Below, piece by piece: positions 11,475 to 20,695 of a DNA stretch of 64,000 nt. The notes below the pieces were generated by a model. That model ran no database searches and was not told the DNA's origin. It worked only from the letters and a program-made list of their open reading frames with translations. This stretch comes from Modestobacter marinus (GTDB taxonomy: Bacteria; Actinomycetota; Actinomycetes; Mycobacteriales; Geodermatophilaceae). The translations under genes and the position numbers were made by a program. Every line of letters begins with the position of its first letter. The first letter of the stretch is position 1. Location of the stretch: contig NZ_JAAMPA010000001.1 of the NCBI RefSeq assembly GCF_011758655.1, positions 1,364,001 to 1,428,000 of the forward strand. Reading direction: 5' to 3'.

Positions 11475-12554
11475 TCAGCGCTCGACGTCGCCGCGGATGA
11501 AGGCCTCGACGGCGTCCCGGGCCTCGCTGTCGCTGTACTGCTCCGGCGGGCTCTTCATGAAGTAGGACGACGCGGACAGGATCGGTCCGCCGATGCCCCG
11601 GTCCTTGGCGATCTTCGCGGCCCGGACGGCGTCGATGATGATGCCGGCCGAGTTCGGGGAGTCCCAGACCTCGAGCTTGTACTCCAGGTTCAGCGGGACG
11701 TCGCCGAACGCGCGGCCCTCCAGGCGGACGTAGGCCCACTTGCGGTCCGACAGCCACGGCACGTGGTCCGAGGGGCCGATGTGCACGTTGCCCTTGCCCA
11801 TGTCCCGGTCGACCTGGCTGGTGACCGACTGGGTCTTGGAGATCTTCTTGGACTCCAGGCGCTCGCGCTCGAGCATGTTCTTGAAGTCCATGTTGCCGCC
11901 GACGTTGAGCTGCATCGTGCGGTCCAGCTGCACGCCGCGGTCCTCGAACAGCTTGGCCAGCACCCGGTGGGTGATGGTGGCGCCGACCTGGCTCTTGATG
12001 TCGTCACCGACGATCGGCACGCCCGCGGCGTTGAACTTGTCGGCCCACCTCTTGGTGCCGGCGATGAAGACCGGCAGCGCGTTGACGAAGGCGACGCCGG
12101 CGTCGATCGCGGCCTGGGCGTAGTGCTCGGCGGCCTGCTGGGAGCCGACCGGGAGGTAGCAGACCAGCACGTCGGCGCCGGACTCGCGGAGCGCCGCGAC
12201 CATGTCCACCGGCTGCTCGTCGGACTCCTCGACGATCTCGCGGTAGTACTTGCCCAGCCCGTCGAGGGTGGTGCCGCGCTGCACGGTGACGCCCAGCGGC
12301 GGCACGTCGGCGATCTTGATGGTGTTGTTCTCGCTGGCGACGATCGCCTCGGAGAGGTCGCGGCCGACCTTCTTGGCGTCGACGTCGAACGCGGCGACGA
12401 ACTGGACGTCGGAGACGTGGTAATCGCCGAACCGGACGTGCATGAGGCCGGGGACCGACGCGGTCTCGTCGGCGTCCCGGTAGTACTCGACGCCCTGGAC
12501 GAGCGACGCGGCGCAGTTGCCGACGCCGACGATGGCGACCTTGACCGATGCCAT
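11475..12554 (-). CDS. ino1: Inositol-3-phosphate synthase
   Basis: Converts glucose 6-phosphate to 1D-myo-inositol 3-phosphate with NAD+, feeding phosphatidylinositol and mycothiol synthesis. The 359-residue sequence is nearly colinear with mycobacterial Ino1: [17 protein letters not shown] at the N-terminus (NAD-binding), [21 protein letters not shown] and [12 protein letters not shown]. The ORF is open for 1.4 kb upstream, but ATG 12554 matches the family start and has GGAGGGAG at a good distance. It lies downstream of padR on the same strand with a 95-base gap, the same order as Rv0047c-Rv0046c. Confidence 0.95.
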   Translation of the reverse strand: MASVKVAIVGVGNCAASLVQGVEYYRDADETASVPGLMHVRFGDYHVSDVQFVAAFDVDAKKVGRDLSEAIVASENNTIKIADVPPLGVTVQRGTTLDGLGKYYREIVEESDEQPVDMVAALRESGADVLVCYLPVGSQQAAEHYAQAAIDAGVAFVNALPVFIAGTKRWADKFNAAGVPIVGDDIKSQVGATITHRVLAKLFEDRGVQLDRTMQLNVGGNMDFKNMLERERLESKKISKTQSVTSQVDRDMGKGNVHIGPSDHVPWLSDRKWAYVRLEGRAFGDVPLNLEYKLEVWDSPNSAGIIIDAVRAAKIAKDRGIGGPILSASSYFMKSPPEQYSDSEARDAVEAFIRGDVER

Positions 12555-12649
12555 GGACTGACTCCCTCCGACGGACCCGACCCGGGTCCGGACTGTGTGC
12601 GGTTCGTGCGGTGCAGTGGTTCCGGTGGTGCAGTTCAGGGGGGCGACGC

Positions 12650-13249
12650 TCAGCTGGTGGCGTCGTCCGGGGGGTTCCGGGCGGCCTCGGCTCGCGCGTT
12701 GTCGTCGCGCTCGCTGTCGATGAGCTCGGTGAGCCAGCGGACCTCGCGGTCGACGGAGTCCAGGCCGTGCCGCTGCAGCTCGAGGGTGTAGCGGTCGAGC
12801 TTCTCCTGGGTGCGGCGCAGCGAGTCCATGAGCCGGTCGCGCTGGCGCTCGACGGTGCGCCGGCGGCCCTCCAGGATGCGCAGCCGCACGTCGGCGGCGG
12901 TGTGCCGGAAGAAGGCGAGGTGGACGCCGAAGCGGCCCTCGTCGTCGTAGGCCTCGGGGCCGGTCTGGCTGACCAGGTCGGCGAAGCGCTCCTTGCCCTC
13001 GGCGGTGATCGCGTAGACGACCTTGCCGCGCCGGCCGGTGAGCGCGGGGGCGTCGGCGGGCAGCAGCGACCGCGGGGTCGGGTCGTCGCTGGCGATCAGG
13101 CCGGCGGCCTGCAGGCGCTTGAGGGCCGGGTAGAGCGAGCCGTAGGAGATCGACCGGAGCCCCCCGAGGACGGCGGCCAGCTCCTTGCGCAGCTCGTAAC
13201 CGTGCATCGGCGACTGCTGCAGCAGCCCCAGGATGGCGAACTCGAGCAC
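12650..13249 (-). CDS. PadR family transcriptional regulator
   Basis: A 199-residue regulator with an N-terminal winged helix ([20 protein letters not shown], then [19 protein letters not shown]) and a C-terminal coiled-coil dimerisation region (about 120-185), the PadR layout. The GTG start at 13249 has AGGAGGT seven bases upstream. It probably binds the palindrome just upstream of its own start and may also control ino1 or ponA; target genes are inferred from position only. The mycobacterial homologue at this place is Rv0047c. Confidence 0.9.
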   Translation of the reverse strand: MLEFAILGLLQQSPMHGYELRKELAAVLGGLRSISYGSLYPALKRLQAAGLIASDDPTPRSLLPADAPALTGRRGKVVYAITAEGKERFADLVSQTGPEAYDDEGRFGVHLAFFRHTAADVRLRILEGRRRTVERQRDRLMDSLRRTQEKLDRYTLELQRHGLDSVDREVRWLTELIDSERDDNARAEAARNPPDDATS

Positions 13250-13285
13250 GGCGCCACCTCCTGGTCTGCCGGCGTTCACCGGATC

Positions 13286-13306
13286 GATGTATCGGCACGA
13301 TACATC
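13286..13306. promoter_or_regulatory. Palindromic operator upstream of padR
   Basis: Perfect nine-base arms GATGTATCG and CGATACATC around the spacer GCA, 37 bases upstream of the padR start. The site contains ATGT...ACAT, the half-sites typical of PadR operators, and is much more AT-rich than its surroundings. The whole 377-base gap to ponA otherwise holds a hairpin (CAGGCGCCG/CGGCGCCTG, 13566-13592) just before ponA and no gene. Confidence 0.65.
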
Positions 13307-13626
13307 CGACCGCAGCACCGCACGCAAGTCGGACGACGAGGTCACCGGCGTCCCACCCGCCCCGTGTCGACCTGTGGAGGAGGTCGTGGACCGCTGGTCG
13401 GTGCGTACATTGGCGACGCGCCCGGACGTCGTCGTCCGGTGCTGGACCACGCGCTGGGTCGCCGGGACGTGCACCACGCGAGGACCGCCGCCCGGCGGCG
13501 TCCCGCCTCGGCCGGGCTGACGCGCTCCCAGCCGACGCACAGCTGAAGACGCCACCCTGGGGGCGCAGGCGCCGCGAGCACTCCGGCGCCTGAGCACCCT
13601 CCGACCTGCAGGAAGGGGCCCACCGC

Positions 13627-16098
13627 GTGCCTCCCCACGACGAGACCGCCCGCGTCACCCCCGGTGCCGGATCGGTCCGCCGTCCACCGCCGGCCCGGGC
13701 CCGCGCCGGCTCCGGGGGCAGTGGTGGCGCCGGTGTCCGCCGTCCACCGGCGGCCCGGGCCCGGACGACGGCGTCCCGTGACGGTGGTGCGCGCCCGGCG
13801 GCCCGGTCCGGTGGGGGCGGCGGCGGTGGACGTCCCCCGGTGAAGCCGCCGACGGGCGGCCGGCGGCCCGGGGGCAGCAGCCGGCCGCCCGGTGGCGGGA
13901 AGAAGAAGGGCGCGAAGCAGAGGCGCCGGCGCTGGCCGAAGGTGCTCGCCGGCGCCTTCCTGAGCATGCTGGTTCTGCTGGGCGTCTTCGTCGGTGTCGT
14001 CTACGCCACGACCGAGGTGCCCACGGCCGAGTCGGTGCAGAACGACCAGACGACGGTCGTCTACTACGCCGACGGCGTCACCGAGATGGCCCGGCTGGGC
14101 AACGAGAACCGGACGAACGTCACCCTCGACCAGGTCTCCGAGCCGGCCCAGAACGCCGTGCTCGCCGCGGAGAACCGGGCCTTCTACACCGACCCGGGCA
14201 TCTCCTTCACCGGCATCGTCCGGGCGGCGTGGAACAACCTGACCGGTGGTTCCACCCAGGGTGGCTCCACCATCACCCAGCAGTACGTGAAGAACGCCTT
14301 CCTGACCTCCGACCAGACCTTCAGCCGGAAGTTCAAGGAGCTCTTCCTCGCGGTCAAGCTGGACAACGAGTACTCGAAGGAGCAGATCCTCGAGAACTAC
14401 CTCAACACCATCTACTTCGGCCGCGGCGCCTACGGCATCGAGGCGGCGGCCACGACCTACTTCGGCGTCCCCGCCGCTCAGCTCACCCCCGAGCAGGGCG
14501 CGGTGCTCGCCGTCCTGATCCGCAACCCCAGCGCCAACGACCCGGAGACCAACCCGGAGGGTGCCCAGCAGCGCTGGGGCCTGGTGCTGGACGCGATGGT
14601 CGAGCAGGGCTGGCTGGATGCGGCGGCACGCGAGGCCGCGGTCTACCCGGCGGTGCTGCCCAACACCGGCAGCAGCTCCGGCATCCCGACCGGCCCCGAG
14701 GGGCTGATCGTGCGCCAGGTCCTCGACGAGCTGGAGCGCCAGCCGTTCAGCTACACCCGCGACGACATCTACTCCGCCGGTCTCCGGATCACCACCACCG
14801 TCGACAAGGCCAAGCAGGACGCCGCGGTCGCCGCCGTGGACGGCGTGATGGCCGGTGAGCCGGAGAACCTGCGGGAGGCGCTGGTCGCGGTCGACCCGGA
14901 CACCGGGGGCGTGCTGGCCTACTACGGCAACGCGGCGAGCAGCAGCGAGGACCCGGAGGCCGACACCACCGACTACGCGCAGGCGCTCAAGCAGCCGGGC
15001 TCGTCGTTCAAGCCGTACACCCTCGCTGCCGCGCTGGAGAACGGGTACAGCGTCAACACCCGCCGCGACGGCAGCTCCCCGCAGGAGTTCCCCGACCGGC
15101 CCGGGCTGCCGGTGGTCAACTCCAGCAACGCGCAGTGCGGCAACTGCACGCTCAAGGAGGCGATGACCCGGTCGCTGAACACCACGTTCTACGGCCTGGC
15201 CTACGACGTCGGCCCCGAGGTGGTCGCCGAGACGGCGCGGGAGATCGCCGGCCTGCCGGCGACGTGGGACCCGAACCGGGACGACCCCACGGTGCCCGAG
15301 GACCTGACCGGGTACGAGACGCTCAGCATCCCGAAGACCGACACCACCGGTGGCTCGATCGGCATCGGGGAGTACCCGGTCCGGCCGATCCAGCAGGCCG
15401 CCGGCTTCGCCACCTTCGCCGCCGGCGGCGTGCACCACGCCACGCACTTCGTGGCCACGGTCGCCGACAGCGCCGGCACGGTGCTGGGCACCGGGACGAC
15501 CGCCTCCACCCAGGCGGTCTCGGCCGAGGTCGCCAGCGACGTCACCTTCGCCCTGACCGACGTGGCCGAGAGCTCCAAGCTGCCGCTGGCCGGCGACCGG
15601 CCGGTCGCGGCGAAGACCGGGACCCAGGGCGCGAACCGGACCGACAACTCCGACGCCTGGATGGTGGGGTACACCCCGTCGATCTCCACCGCGGTGTGGG
15701 TGGGGTCGAAGGGCACCGAGGCCATCGTCAACGCCCGGGGCAACATCATCTACGGCTCGGGCCTGCCGGGGGAGATCTGGCAGGAGTTCATGGACACCGT
15801 GCTCGCCGGCACCCCCGAGGAGCCGCTCCCGACGAAGGCGCTGATCCAGGGCGACCCGGACCGGAGCATCCCGGAGCCGACCACGGAGGCCCCGGCCCCG
15901 ACCCCGAGCGAGGAGCCGGCGCCGGTCACCACCCAGGCCCCGGCCCCCAGCCGGACGTCGAGCCCCGCCCCGGCCCCCGTCACCACGACGGCGCCGGAGG
16001 AGCCGACGGCGACGGTCACCCCGACGACGCCGGCCAACCCGGCCCCGACGACGCCGGCACCCACCGGGACGCCGGTCCCCACAGGGACGAACGGCTGA
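13627..16098 (+). CDS. ponA: Class A penicillin-binding protein (transglycosylase/transpeptidase)
   Basis: A bifunctional enzyme of 823 residues that polymerises lipid II and cross-links the wall. Order of parts: a basic Pro/Gly-rich cytoplasmic head (1-100), one transmembrane anchor (about 105-128), a GT51 domain with [10 protein letters not shown] and [12 protein letters not shown], a transpeptidase domain with GSSFKP (nucleophile Ser), SLN in TRSLNTTF and KTGT in VAAKTGTQG, and a Pro/Thr-rich tail of about 75 residues. The head contains two DNA repeats 60 bases apart (near 13677 and 13737) that encode RRPPPARAR and [12 protein letters not shown] 13627 is the start. The position matches mycobacterial ponA1. 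Confidence 0.94.
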   Translation: MPPHDETARVTPGAGSVRRPPPARARAGSGGSGGAGVRRPPAARARTTASRDGGARPAARSGGGGGGGRPPVKPPTGGRRPGGSSRPPGGGKKKGAKQRRRRWPKVLAGAFLSMLVLLGVFVGVVYATTEVPTAESVQNDQTTVVYYADGVTEMARLGNENRTNVTLDQVSEPAQNAVLAAENRAFYTDPGISFTGIVRAAWNNLTGGSTQGGSTITQQYVKNAFLTSDQTFSRKFKELFLAVKLDNEYSKEQILENYLNTIYFGRGAYGIEAAATTYFGVPAAQLTPEQGAVLAVLIRNPSANDPETNPEGAQQRWGLVLDAMVEQGWLDAAAREAAVYPAVLPNTGSSSGIPTGPEGLIVRQVLDELERQPFSYTRDDIYSAGLRITTTVDKAKQDAAVAAVDGVMAGEPENLREALVAVDPDTGGVLAYYGNAASSSEDPEADTTDYAQALKQPGSSFKPYTLAAALENGYSVNTRRDGSSPQEFPDRPGLPVVNSSNAQCGNCTLKEAMTRSLNTTFYGLAYDVGPEVVAETAREIAGLPATWDPNRDDPTVPEDLTGYETLSIPKTDTTGGSIGIGEYPVRPIQQAAGFATFAAGGVHHATHFVATVADSAGTVLGTGTTASTQAVSAEVASDVTFALTDVAESSKLPLAGDRPVAAKTGTQGANRTDNSDAWMVGYTPSISTAVWVGSKGTEAIVNARGNIIYGSGLPGEIWQEFMDTVLAGTPEEPLPTKALIQGDPDRSIPEPTTEAPAPTPSEEPAPVTTQAPAPSRTSSPAPAPVTTTAPEEPTATVTPTTPANPAPTTPAPTGTPVPTGTNG

Positions 16099-16123
16099 CC
16101 GGGGCAGCAGGCAGACTGACCGC

Positions 16124-17650
16124 GTGAGTGCGACACCGACGGGCCCGTCCGTCCCGGCCGACCGGCTGGGGGGCGGGCCCGAGGTGTCCGTGCCGCCGGG
16201 GCCGGACCGCATCGTGCCGTCCTGGACCGACCCGGTGGCGGTGCAGGCCAGCGAGGCGGTGGGCGGCCCCTGGGGGCGGCACGCCGTCACCGGGCGGGCC
16301 CGCTTCTGGACCCCACTGCGGGTGTGCCTGCTGTTCACCGTGGTCGTGCTCGGCCTGGCCTGGGCCAAGCAGGCGCCGTGCGCCGCCGGCAACTGGACGG
16401 GCAGCAAGCAGTACACCCACTTCTGCTACACCGATGCCGTCGCGCTGTTCTTCACCCATGGGATCGACGACGGGCAGGTGCCCTACCTGGACTCCGCCGT
16501 CGAGTACCCGGTGCTCACCGGTGGGCTGATGCAGCTCGCCGCGGTGGTCGCGCGGGGCTGGGACGGGCTCGCGACGGGCCTGTCCACCGTCCCGGTGGAG
16601 AGCTTCTACGTCGTCACCTGCCTGCTGCTGTCGGCACTGGCGCTGCTGGTCACCCGCGGCGTCCTCGGCCTGGCCGGCCGCCGGCCCTGGGACGCCGCGA
16701 TGGTCGCGCTGTCGCCGCTGCTGCTGGTGCACGCCTTCACCAACTGGGACCTGCTGGCCGTCGCCCTGACCACCCTCGGCATGTGGGCCTGGGCCCGCCG
16801 GCACCCGGTGCCGGCCGGCGTGCTGATCGGGCTGGGGATCGCGGCGAAGCTCTACCCGGTGATCGTCCTCGGCGTGCTCTTCGTGCTGTGCCTGCGCGCG
16901 GGCCGGCTGCGGGCGTGGCTGTCCACGATCGTGGCCGCCGGGCTGGCCTGGCTGGCGGTGAACCTGCCCGTCGCCCTCGCCGCGCCGGAGAACTGGGCCC
17001 GGTTCTTCACCTTCAGCGACGTCCGGCCGGCGAACCCGGAGAGCGTCTGGGCGATCGCCCTGGACCTGACCGGTGACCGGATCCTCGACGGCCCGCTCGC
17101 CGAGGGGCAGACGCCGTCGGTGCTCAACGCGACCGTCGCGGTGCTGCTGCTGCTGTCGGCCGCGGCCGTGGCCTGGCTGGCCCTGGCGGCCCCGCTGCGC
17201 CCGCGGCTGCCGCAGCTGGCGTTCCTGCTGGTCGCGGCGTTCCTGCTGCTCAACAAGGTGTGGAGCCCGCAGTTCTCGCTGTGGCTGCTGCCGCTGGCCG
17301 TGCTGGCCCGCCCGCGCTGGCGCTCGCTGCTGCTCTGGCAGGCGACCGAGGTGCTGGTCTGGATGATGACCATGCTCTATTACCTCGGCGCCGACTCCAA
17401 CGGCGTGGGCGTCGAGTGGTTCTACCTCGCCGTGGTGGTCCGCGACGTCGCCGTCCTCGTCCTGATGGCGCTGGTCGTGCGGGAGGTGTGGTCACCGGAC
17501 CGGGACCTGGTGCGACGCAGCTGGCCGGGCACCGACGACCCCGCCGGCGGCGTCCTCGACGGCGCCCCCGACCGGTGGGTGCTCCCGCGACCGGTGGGCC
17601 GGGCTCAGCCGGCGAGGGCCTCGCGCAGCAGGGCGACCTCCTCGGCGTGA
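16124..17650 (+). CDS. GT87 family membrane glycosyltransferase (DUF2029)
   Basis: A 508-residue polytopic membrane protein with about ten hydrophobic helices and, after the first, the family motif region [15 protein letters not shown], which places Asp and Glu near the outer face. GT87 members transfer sugars from polyprenyl donors in the actinobacterial envelope; the specific sugar cannot be told. It starts at GTG 16124, 25 bases after ponA, as in mycobacteria (Rv0050-Rv0051), so a shared transcript is likely. Its last 46 bases overlap the convergent endonuclease IV gene. Confidence 0.85.
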   Translation: MSATPTGPSVPADRLGGGPEVSVPPGPDRIVPSWTDPVAVQASEAVGGPWGRHAVTGRARFWTPLRVCLLFTVVVLGLAWAKQAPCAAGNWTGSKQYTHFCYTDAVALFFTHGIDDGQVPYLDSAVEYPVLTGGLMQLAAVVARGWDGLATGLSTVPVESFYVVTCLLLSALALLVTRGVLGLAGRRPWDAAMVALSPLLLVHAFTNWDLLAVALTTLGMWAWARRHPVPAGVLIGLGIAAKLYPVIVLGVLFVLCLRAGRLRAWLSTIVAAGLAWLAVNLPVALAAPENWARFFTFSDVRPANPESVWAIALDLTGDRILDGPLAEGQTPSVLNATVAVLLLLSAAAVAWLALAAPLRPRLPQLAFLLVAAFLLLNKVWSPQFSLWLLPLAVLARPRWRSLLLWQATEVLVWMMTMLYYLGADSNGVGVEWFYLAVVVRDVAVLVLMALVVREVWSPDRDLVRRSWPGTDDPAGGVLDGAPDRWVLPRPVGRAQPARASRSRATSSA

Positions 17651-18420
17651 CCCGCGGAGTCACCGGGGGTCTCCAGGACGACGGGGGCGCCGGCGGCGCG
17701 GGCCACGCCCACCAGCAGCTCCAGCGGGATCTCCCCCGCGGTCAGCGGCGCGTGCCGGTCACGACCGGAGCCGGCGGGGTCCCGGCTGTTGTTCAGGTGC
17801 ACCAGGTCGATCCGGCCGGTGACCGCCCGCACGTCGTCCACCACCCGGGCCAGGTCCCAGCCCGCGGCCCAGGCGTGGCAGGTGTCCAGCACGAAACCCG
17901 CGCCGAACTCCCCCACCGCCTCCCACAGCCGGGCGACGGCGCCGAGCTCACGGGCCATGGCGTTGTCCCCGCCGGCGGTGTTCTCGATGAGCACCGGGAC
18001 GCCGAAGCCTCCCTCCTCGGCCTGCCGGGCGAAGGTCTTGCGCCAGTTGTCGACCCCGGCCGCCGGGTCGTCCTTGGCCAGCACGTGCCCGCCGTGCACG
18101 ACCATGCCCCGGGCACCGATGGCGGCCGACGCCTGGGCGTGCTGGCCGAGCAGCTTGCGGCTGGGGATGCGGATCCGGTTGTTGGTCGAGGCGACGTTGA
18201 GCACGTAGGGGGCGTGCACGAAGACGGCGACGTCCGAGCCGAGCAGCGCCTCGGCGTCCGGGCGCGGCTTCGGGGCCTTCCAGCCCTGCGGGTCGGCCAG
18301 GAAGACCTGCACCGCGTCGGCGTCCAGCTCGGCGGCGCGGGCCAGCGGGCCGCCGTCGAGCAGCTCGTTCTCCTCGGCCAGGCCCGGTCCGACGTGCACG
18401 CCGATCAGCTGTTCGGTCAC
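17605..18420 (-). CDS. nfo: Deoxyribonuclease IV (AP endonuclease, Nfo type)
   Basis: A 271-residue TIM-barrel zinc enzyme that cuts 5' of abasic sites in base-excision repair. The metal ligands can be followed in order: [48 protein letters not shown] and VLETPGD. GTG 18420 gives the natural start [10 protein letters not shown]; the open frame continues upstream but into the rpsF leader. It sits alone on the minus strand between the GT87 gene and the ribosomal operon, so its promoter must overlap the divergent rpsF promoter region. Confidence 0.9.
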   Translation of the reverse strand: MTEQLIGVHVGPGLAEENELLDGGPLARAAELDADAVQVFLADPQGWKAPKPRPDAEALLGSDVAVFVHAPYVLNVASTNNRIRIPSRKLLGQHAQASAAIGARGMVVHGGHVLAKDDPAAGVDNWRKTFARQAEEGGFGVPVLIENTAGGDNAMARELGAVARLWEAVGEFGAGFVLDTCHAWAAGWDLARVVDDVRAVTGRIDLVHLNNSRDPAGSGRDRHAPLTAGEIPLELLVGVARAAGAPVVLETPGDSAGHAEEVALLREALAG

Positions 18421-18496
18421 CCGGGGAGCGTAGAGCGACGGTCCGACGCACACGCCCTGCCGAGCCCGCTGGTAGCCTGTCCGGTGCGCGTCCTCT

Positions 18497-18580
18497 CCTG
18501 CTCCGCAGCAGGTCCGGGCGCGCGACGCGTGTACGACCCTCCTGCTGCAGACACTCTGCGGCCGCTGAGACCAGAGGAGG
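18497..18580 (+). promoter_or_regulatory. Structured rpsF leader, possible S6:S18 autoregulatory element
   Basis: The 170 bases before rpsF hold a hairpin CCTGCT/AGCAGG (18497-18512), a small hairpin GCAGA/TCTGC (18547-18559) followed by GGCCGC, and an outer helix CCTCCT (18538-18543) with AGGAGG (18575-18580). The last strand is the rpsF ribosome binding site. Sequestering the site by a helix with a CCG element matches the general idea of the known S6:S18 leader motif. The match is by eye. A possible -10 (TAGCCT) lies near 18474. Confidence 0.45.
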
Positions 18581-18591
18581 TGGGGTTCTCC

Positions 18592-18879
18592 GTGCGTCAC
18601 TACGAACTGATGATCATCCTCGACCCTGAGCTCGAGGAGCGCACCATCGCTCCCAGCCTGGATCGTTTCCTGACCGTCGTCACCAACTCCGGTGGCACCG
18701 TCAAGACCGAGATCTGGGGCCGCCGCCGGCTGGCCTACGAGATCGACAAGAACGCCGAGGGCATCTACGCGATCGTCGACATCCAGGCCGAGCCGGCCGC
18801 CGTCGCCGAGCTGGACCGCCAGCTGAACCTCAACGAGTCCATCCTGCGCACCAAGCTGATGCGGCCCGAGGTCCACTGA
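18592..18879 (+). CDS. rpsF: Ribosomal protein bS6
   Basis: A 95-residue small-subunit ribosomal protein that pairs with bS18. Clear family sequence: [15 protein letters not shown] at the N-terminus, then [16 protein letters not shown] and [12 protein letters not shown]. The frame is open for more than a kilobase upstream, but GTG 18592 matches the family start and has AGAGGAGGT eleven bases before it. First gene of the rpsF-ssb-rpsR-rplI operon; ssb starts two bases after its stop. Confidence 0.97.
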   Translation: MRHYELMIILDPELEERTIAPSLDRFLTVVTNSGGTVKTEIWGRRRLAYEIDKNAEGIYAIVDIQAEPAAVAELDRQLNLNESILRTKLMRPEVH

Positions 18880-18881
18880 CC

Positions 18882-19382
18882 ATGGCCGGCGAGACCGTCA
18901 TCACCGTCATCGGGAACCTGACGGCCGACCCGGAGCTGCGGTTCACCCCGTCCGGCGCCGCCGTCGCCAACTTCACCGTCGCCTCGACTCCCCGCACCTT
19001 CGACCGCCAGTCGCAGGAGTGGAAGGACGGCGAGGCGCTGTTCCTCCGCTGCAACGTCTGGCGTCAGGCCGCGGAGAACGTCGCCGAGTCCCTCACCCGC
19101 GGTTCGCGGGTCATCGTGTCGGGGCGGCTCAAGCAGCGTTCCTTCGACACGAAGGAAGGCGAGAAGCGCACCGTCATCGAGCTGGAGGTCGACGAGATCG
19201 GCCCCTCCCTGCGGTACGCCACCGCCAAGGTCACCCGCGCTGCACGCAGCGACGGTGGCGGCGGCGGTGGGTTCGGCGGCGGCGGCAACAGCGGTGGCGG
19301 TGGCGGTGGTGGCTTCTCCGGTGGCGGAGCCAGCGACCCCTGGTCCACCCCGCCGGCGTCGTCCGACGAACCCCCTTTCTGA
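18882..19382 (+). CDS. ssb: Single-stranded DNA-binding protein
   Basis: A 166-residue SSB that coats single-stranded DNA during replication and repair. Residues 1-115 are the OB fold ([17 protein letters not shown], then [19 protein letters not shown]). A glycine-rich linker of about 35 residues follows, with Gly-Gly codons that repeat the base pattern GGCGGTGG, ending in the acidic tip SSDEPPF. The tip keeps the final Pro-Phe used to recruit partner proteins but has fewer acidic residues than the usual DDDxPF form. The place inside the ribosomal operon marks it as the essential housekeeping copy. Confidence 0.96.
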   Translation: MAGETVITVIGNLTADPELRFTPSGAAVANFTVASTPRTFDRQSQEWKDGEALFLRCNVWRQAAENVAESLTRGSRVIVSGRLKQRSFDTKEGEKRTVIELEVDEIGPSLRYATAKVTRAARSDGGGGGGFGGGGNSGGGGGGGFSGGGASDPWSTPPASSDEPPF

Positions 19383-19411
19383 TCTCCCCGTACTGAACTC
19401 TGGAGAACCCA

Positions 19412-19648
19412 GTGCCGAAGCCTCCCCCCCGCAAGATCAAGAAGAAGGTCTGCCAGTTCTGCAAGGACAAGGCGACCTACATCGACTACAAGGACACGAC
19501 CCTGCTGCGGAAGTTCATCTCCGACCGCGGCAAGATCCGTGCCCGCCGCGTCAGCGGCAACTGCAGCCAGCACCAGCGTGACGTCGCCGTGGCCGTGAAG
19601 AACAGCCGCGAGATGGCACTGCTGCCCTACACCTCCACGGCGCGCTGA
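19412..19648 (+). CDS. rpsR: Ribosomal protein bS18, cysteine-containing form
   Basis: A 78-residue ribosomal protein, clear by [16 protein letters not shown] and REMALLPYT. It keeps the zinc-ribbon residues CQFC near residue 14 and CSQH near residue 50, so it is the zinc-binding (C+) paralogue. Actinobacteria often carry a second cysteine-free copy elsewhere that is made under zinc starvation. GTG 19412 follows ssb by 29 bases. Third gene of the operon. Confidence 0.96.
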   Translation: MPKPPPRKIKKKVCQFCKDKATYIDYKDTTLLRKFISDRGKIRARRVSGNCSQHQRDVAVAVKNSREMALLPYTSTAR

Positions 19649-19650
19649 TC

Positions 19651-20106
19651 ATGAGCACCATGAAGCTGATCCTCACGCAGGAGGTCACCGGTCTCGGGTC
19701 CTCCGGCGACACCGTCGAGGTCAAGGGCGGGTACGCCCGCAACTACCTCCTGCCCCGCGGGCTGGCCATGCTGGCCACCCGGGGTGCCGAGAAGCAGGTC
19801 GACAGCCTGCGCCGGGCCCGGGCGGCCCGGGACGTGCGCTCCCTCGAGGAGGCCCAGGCAGTCGCCGGGCGCCTCTCCGGGCTGAACGTCACGCTGCCGG
19901 CCCGCTCCGGTGACGGCGGCCGCCTGTTCGGCCGCATCACCACCGCCGACGTCGCCGCCGCGGTGACCGCGTCCGGTGGCCCGGAGCTCGACCGGCGCCG
20001 GATCGAGCTGCCCAGCAGCATCAAGAGCCTCGGCACCCACACCGTCACGGTGCGGGTCCACCCCGAGGTCTCCGTGCCGGTGACCGTGGACGTCGTCGCC
20101 GGCTGA
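19651..20106 (+). CDS. rplI: Ribosomal protein bL9
   Basis: A 151-residue large-subunit protein with the N-terminal signature LILTQEVTGLGSSGD and GYARNYLLPRGLA, a long linking helix, and the C-terminal domain ending VTVDVVAG. The first ATG is two bases after the rpsR stop; the family usually begins MKL, which corresponds to the second ATG at 19660, so the start may be nine bases later. Last gene of the operon, followed by a strong terminator. Confidence 0.95.
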   Translation: MSTMKLILTQEVTGLGSSGDTVEVKGGYARNYLLPRGLAMLATRGAEKQVDSLRRARAARDVRSLEEAQAVAGRLSGLNVTLPARSGDGGRLFGRITTADVAAAVTASGGPELDRRRIELPSSIKSLGTHTVTVRVHPEVSVPVTVDVVAG

Positions 20107-20123
20107 CAACAGCACCGCCCACG

Positions 20124-20157
20124 CGAGGGGCGTCGGACTCCGGTCCGGCGCCCCTCG
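20124..20157 (+). terminator. Terminator of the rpsF-rplI operon
   Basis: A 15-base stem (CGAGGGGCGTCGGAC with GTCCGGCGCCCCTCG, one G-U pair) and a TCCG loop, 17 bases after the rplI stop. It separates the ribosomal operon from dnaB. Confidence 0.8.
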
Positions 20158-20374
20158 TGGCGTTCCCGGGGTCCGATGGGCGCCCTCCCGTGTCGACACG
20201 GCCGGGCCTCCGGGTGGACGGCGGGTGAACGACGCCCGCCGGCGCGTCGCGCGCACCCGGAGGCCGCCCGCATCCGGAGCGGTTGGTCCGCTCCCGCGCC
20301 GTTACCCGTGTGACCTGCGGGGATCCGGCGACACGCCCGGGCCTGCGGATTCGCCGGGAGTTGCCGGATTTCTC

Positions 20375-20493
20375 CTGTCCACACCCCGGGACAGGCTCCG
20401 GCGCAGGTGACGAGGGGGTGGCGGGGACACGACGTCCGTGGGTCCACCACGGTCTCCACACGGTGACCGTCCCTGTCCACCGACTTGTCCACA
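20375..20493. promoter_or_regulatory. Cluster of DnaA-box-like sites upstream of dnaB
   Basis: Matches to the actinobacterial DnaA box TTGTCCACA: a perfect copy at 20485-20493, CTGTCCACA (8/9) at 20375-20383, CTGTCCACC (7/9) at 20473-20481 and GTCTCCACA (7/9) at 20452-20460. They fall within 120 bases of non-coding DNA. This is part of the 589-base gap before dnaB (20107-20695), which holds no convincing gene. Confidence 0.45.
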
Positions 20494-20558
20494 AGTTGTG
20501 CAGATCGGCGTGCACAGCGGTGTTGGACGTGCCCCCTCCCCGGTTCCTAACGTCACCC

Positions 20559-20601
20559 CAGCTACCGCCGGGCGCGAACTGTCGGCGCCCGGTGGTAGCT
20601 G
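20559..20601 (+). other. Large hairpin in the dnaB leader
   Basis: Arms CAGCTACCGCCGGGCGC and GCGCCCGGTGGTAGCTG form a 17-base stem with one G-U pair and a nine-base loop. It starts six bases after a promoter-like TAACGT (20548-20553) and ends six bases before the LexA-type box. It could be an attenuator, an RNA structure protecting the transcript, or a protein-binding site. Confidence 0.55.
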
Positions 20602-20606
20602 TTGTC

Positions 20607-20620
20607 CGAACGGACGTTCG
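20607..20620. promoter_or_regulatory. LexA-type SOS box upstream of dnaB
   Basis: The perfect palindrome CGAACGGACGTTCG fits the Gram-positive LexA consensus CGAAC-N4-GTTCG and matches 15 of 16 bases of the mycobacterial form TCGAAC-N4-GTTCGA. It ends 75 bases before the dnaB start. Confidence 0.6.
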
Positions 20621-20695
20621 AACGGCAGTGGGAGCAGGGCGCGCCGCAGGAGACCTCCCGGTCTCGGTGGGCGGCGGGACGAGGAGGACATCAGC

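Noticed and set aside
11475..13967. Very long open frame that would extend ino1 upstream
   Set aside because: The homologous part starts at 12554 with a good ribosome binding site, and the rest is antisense to padR and ponA.
20225..20410. Small open frame in the rplI-dnaB gap
   Set aside because: No ribosome binding site, no conserved pattern, and the third-position G+C bias of the real genes is missing.
20107..20695. Replication origin
   Set aside because: DnaA-box-like sites exist, but dnaA/dnaN are not next to it, there is no AT-rich unwinding region, and the gene order places oriC off the window.
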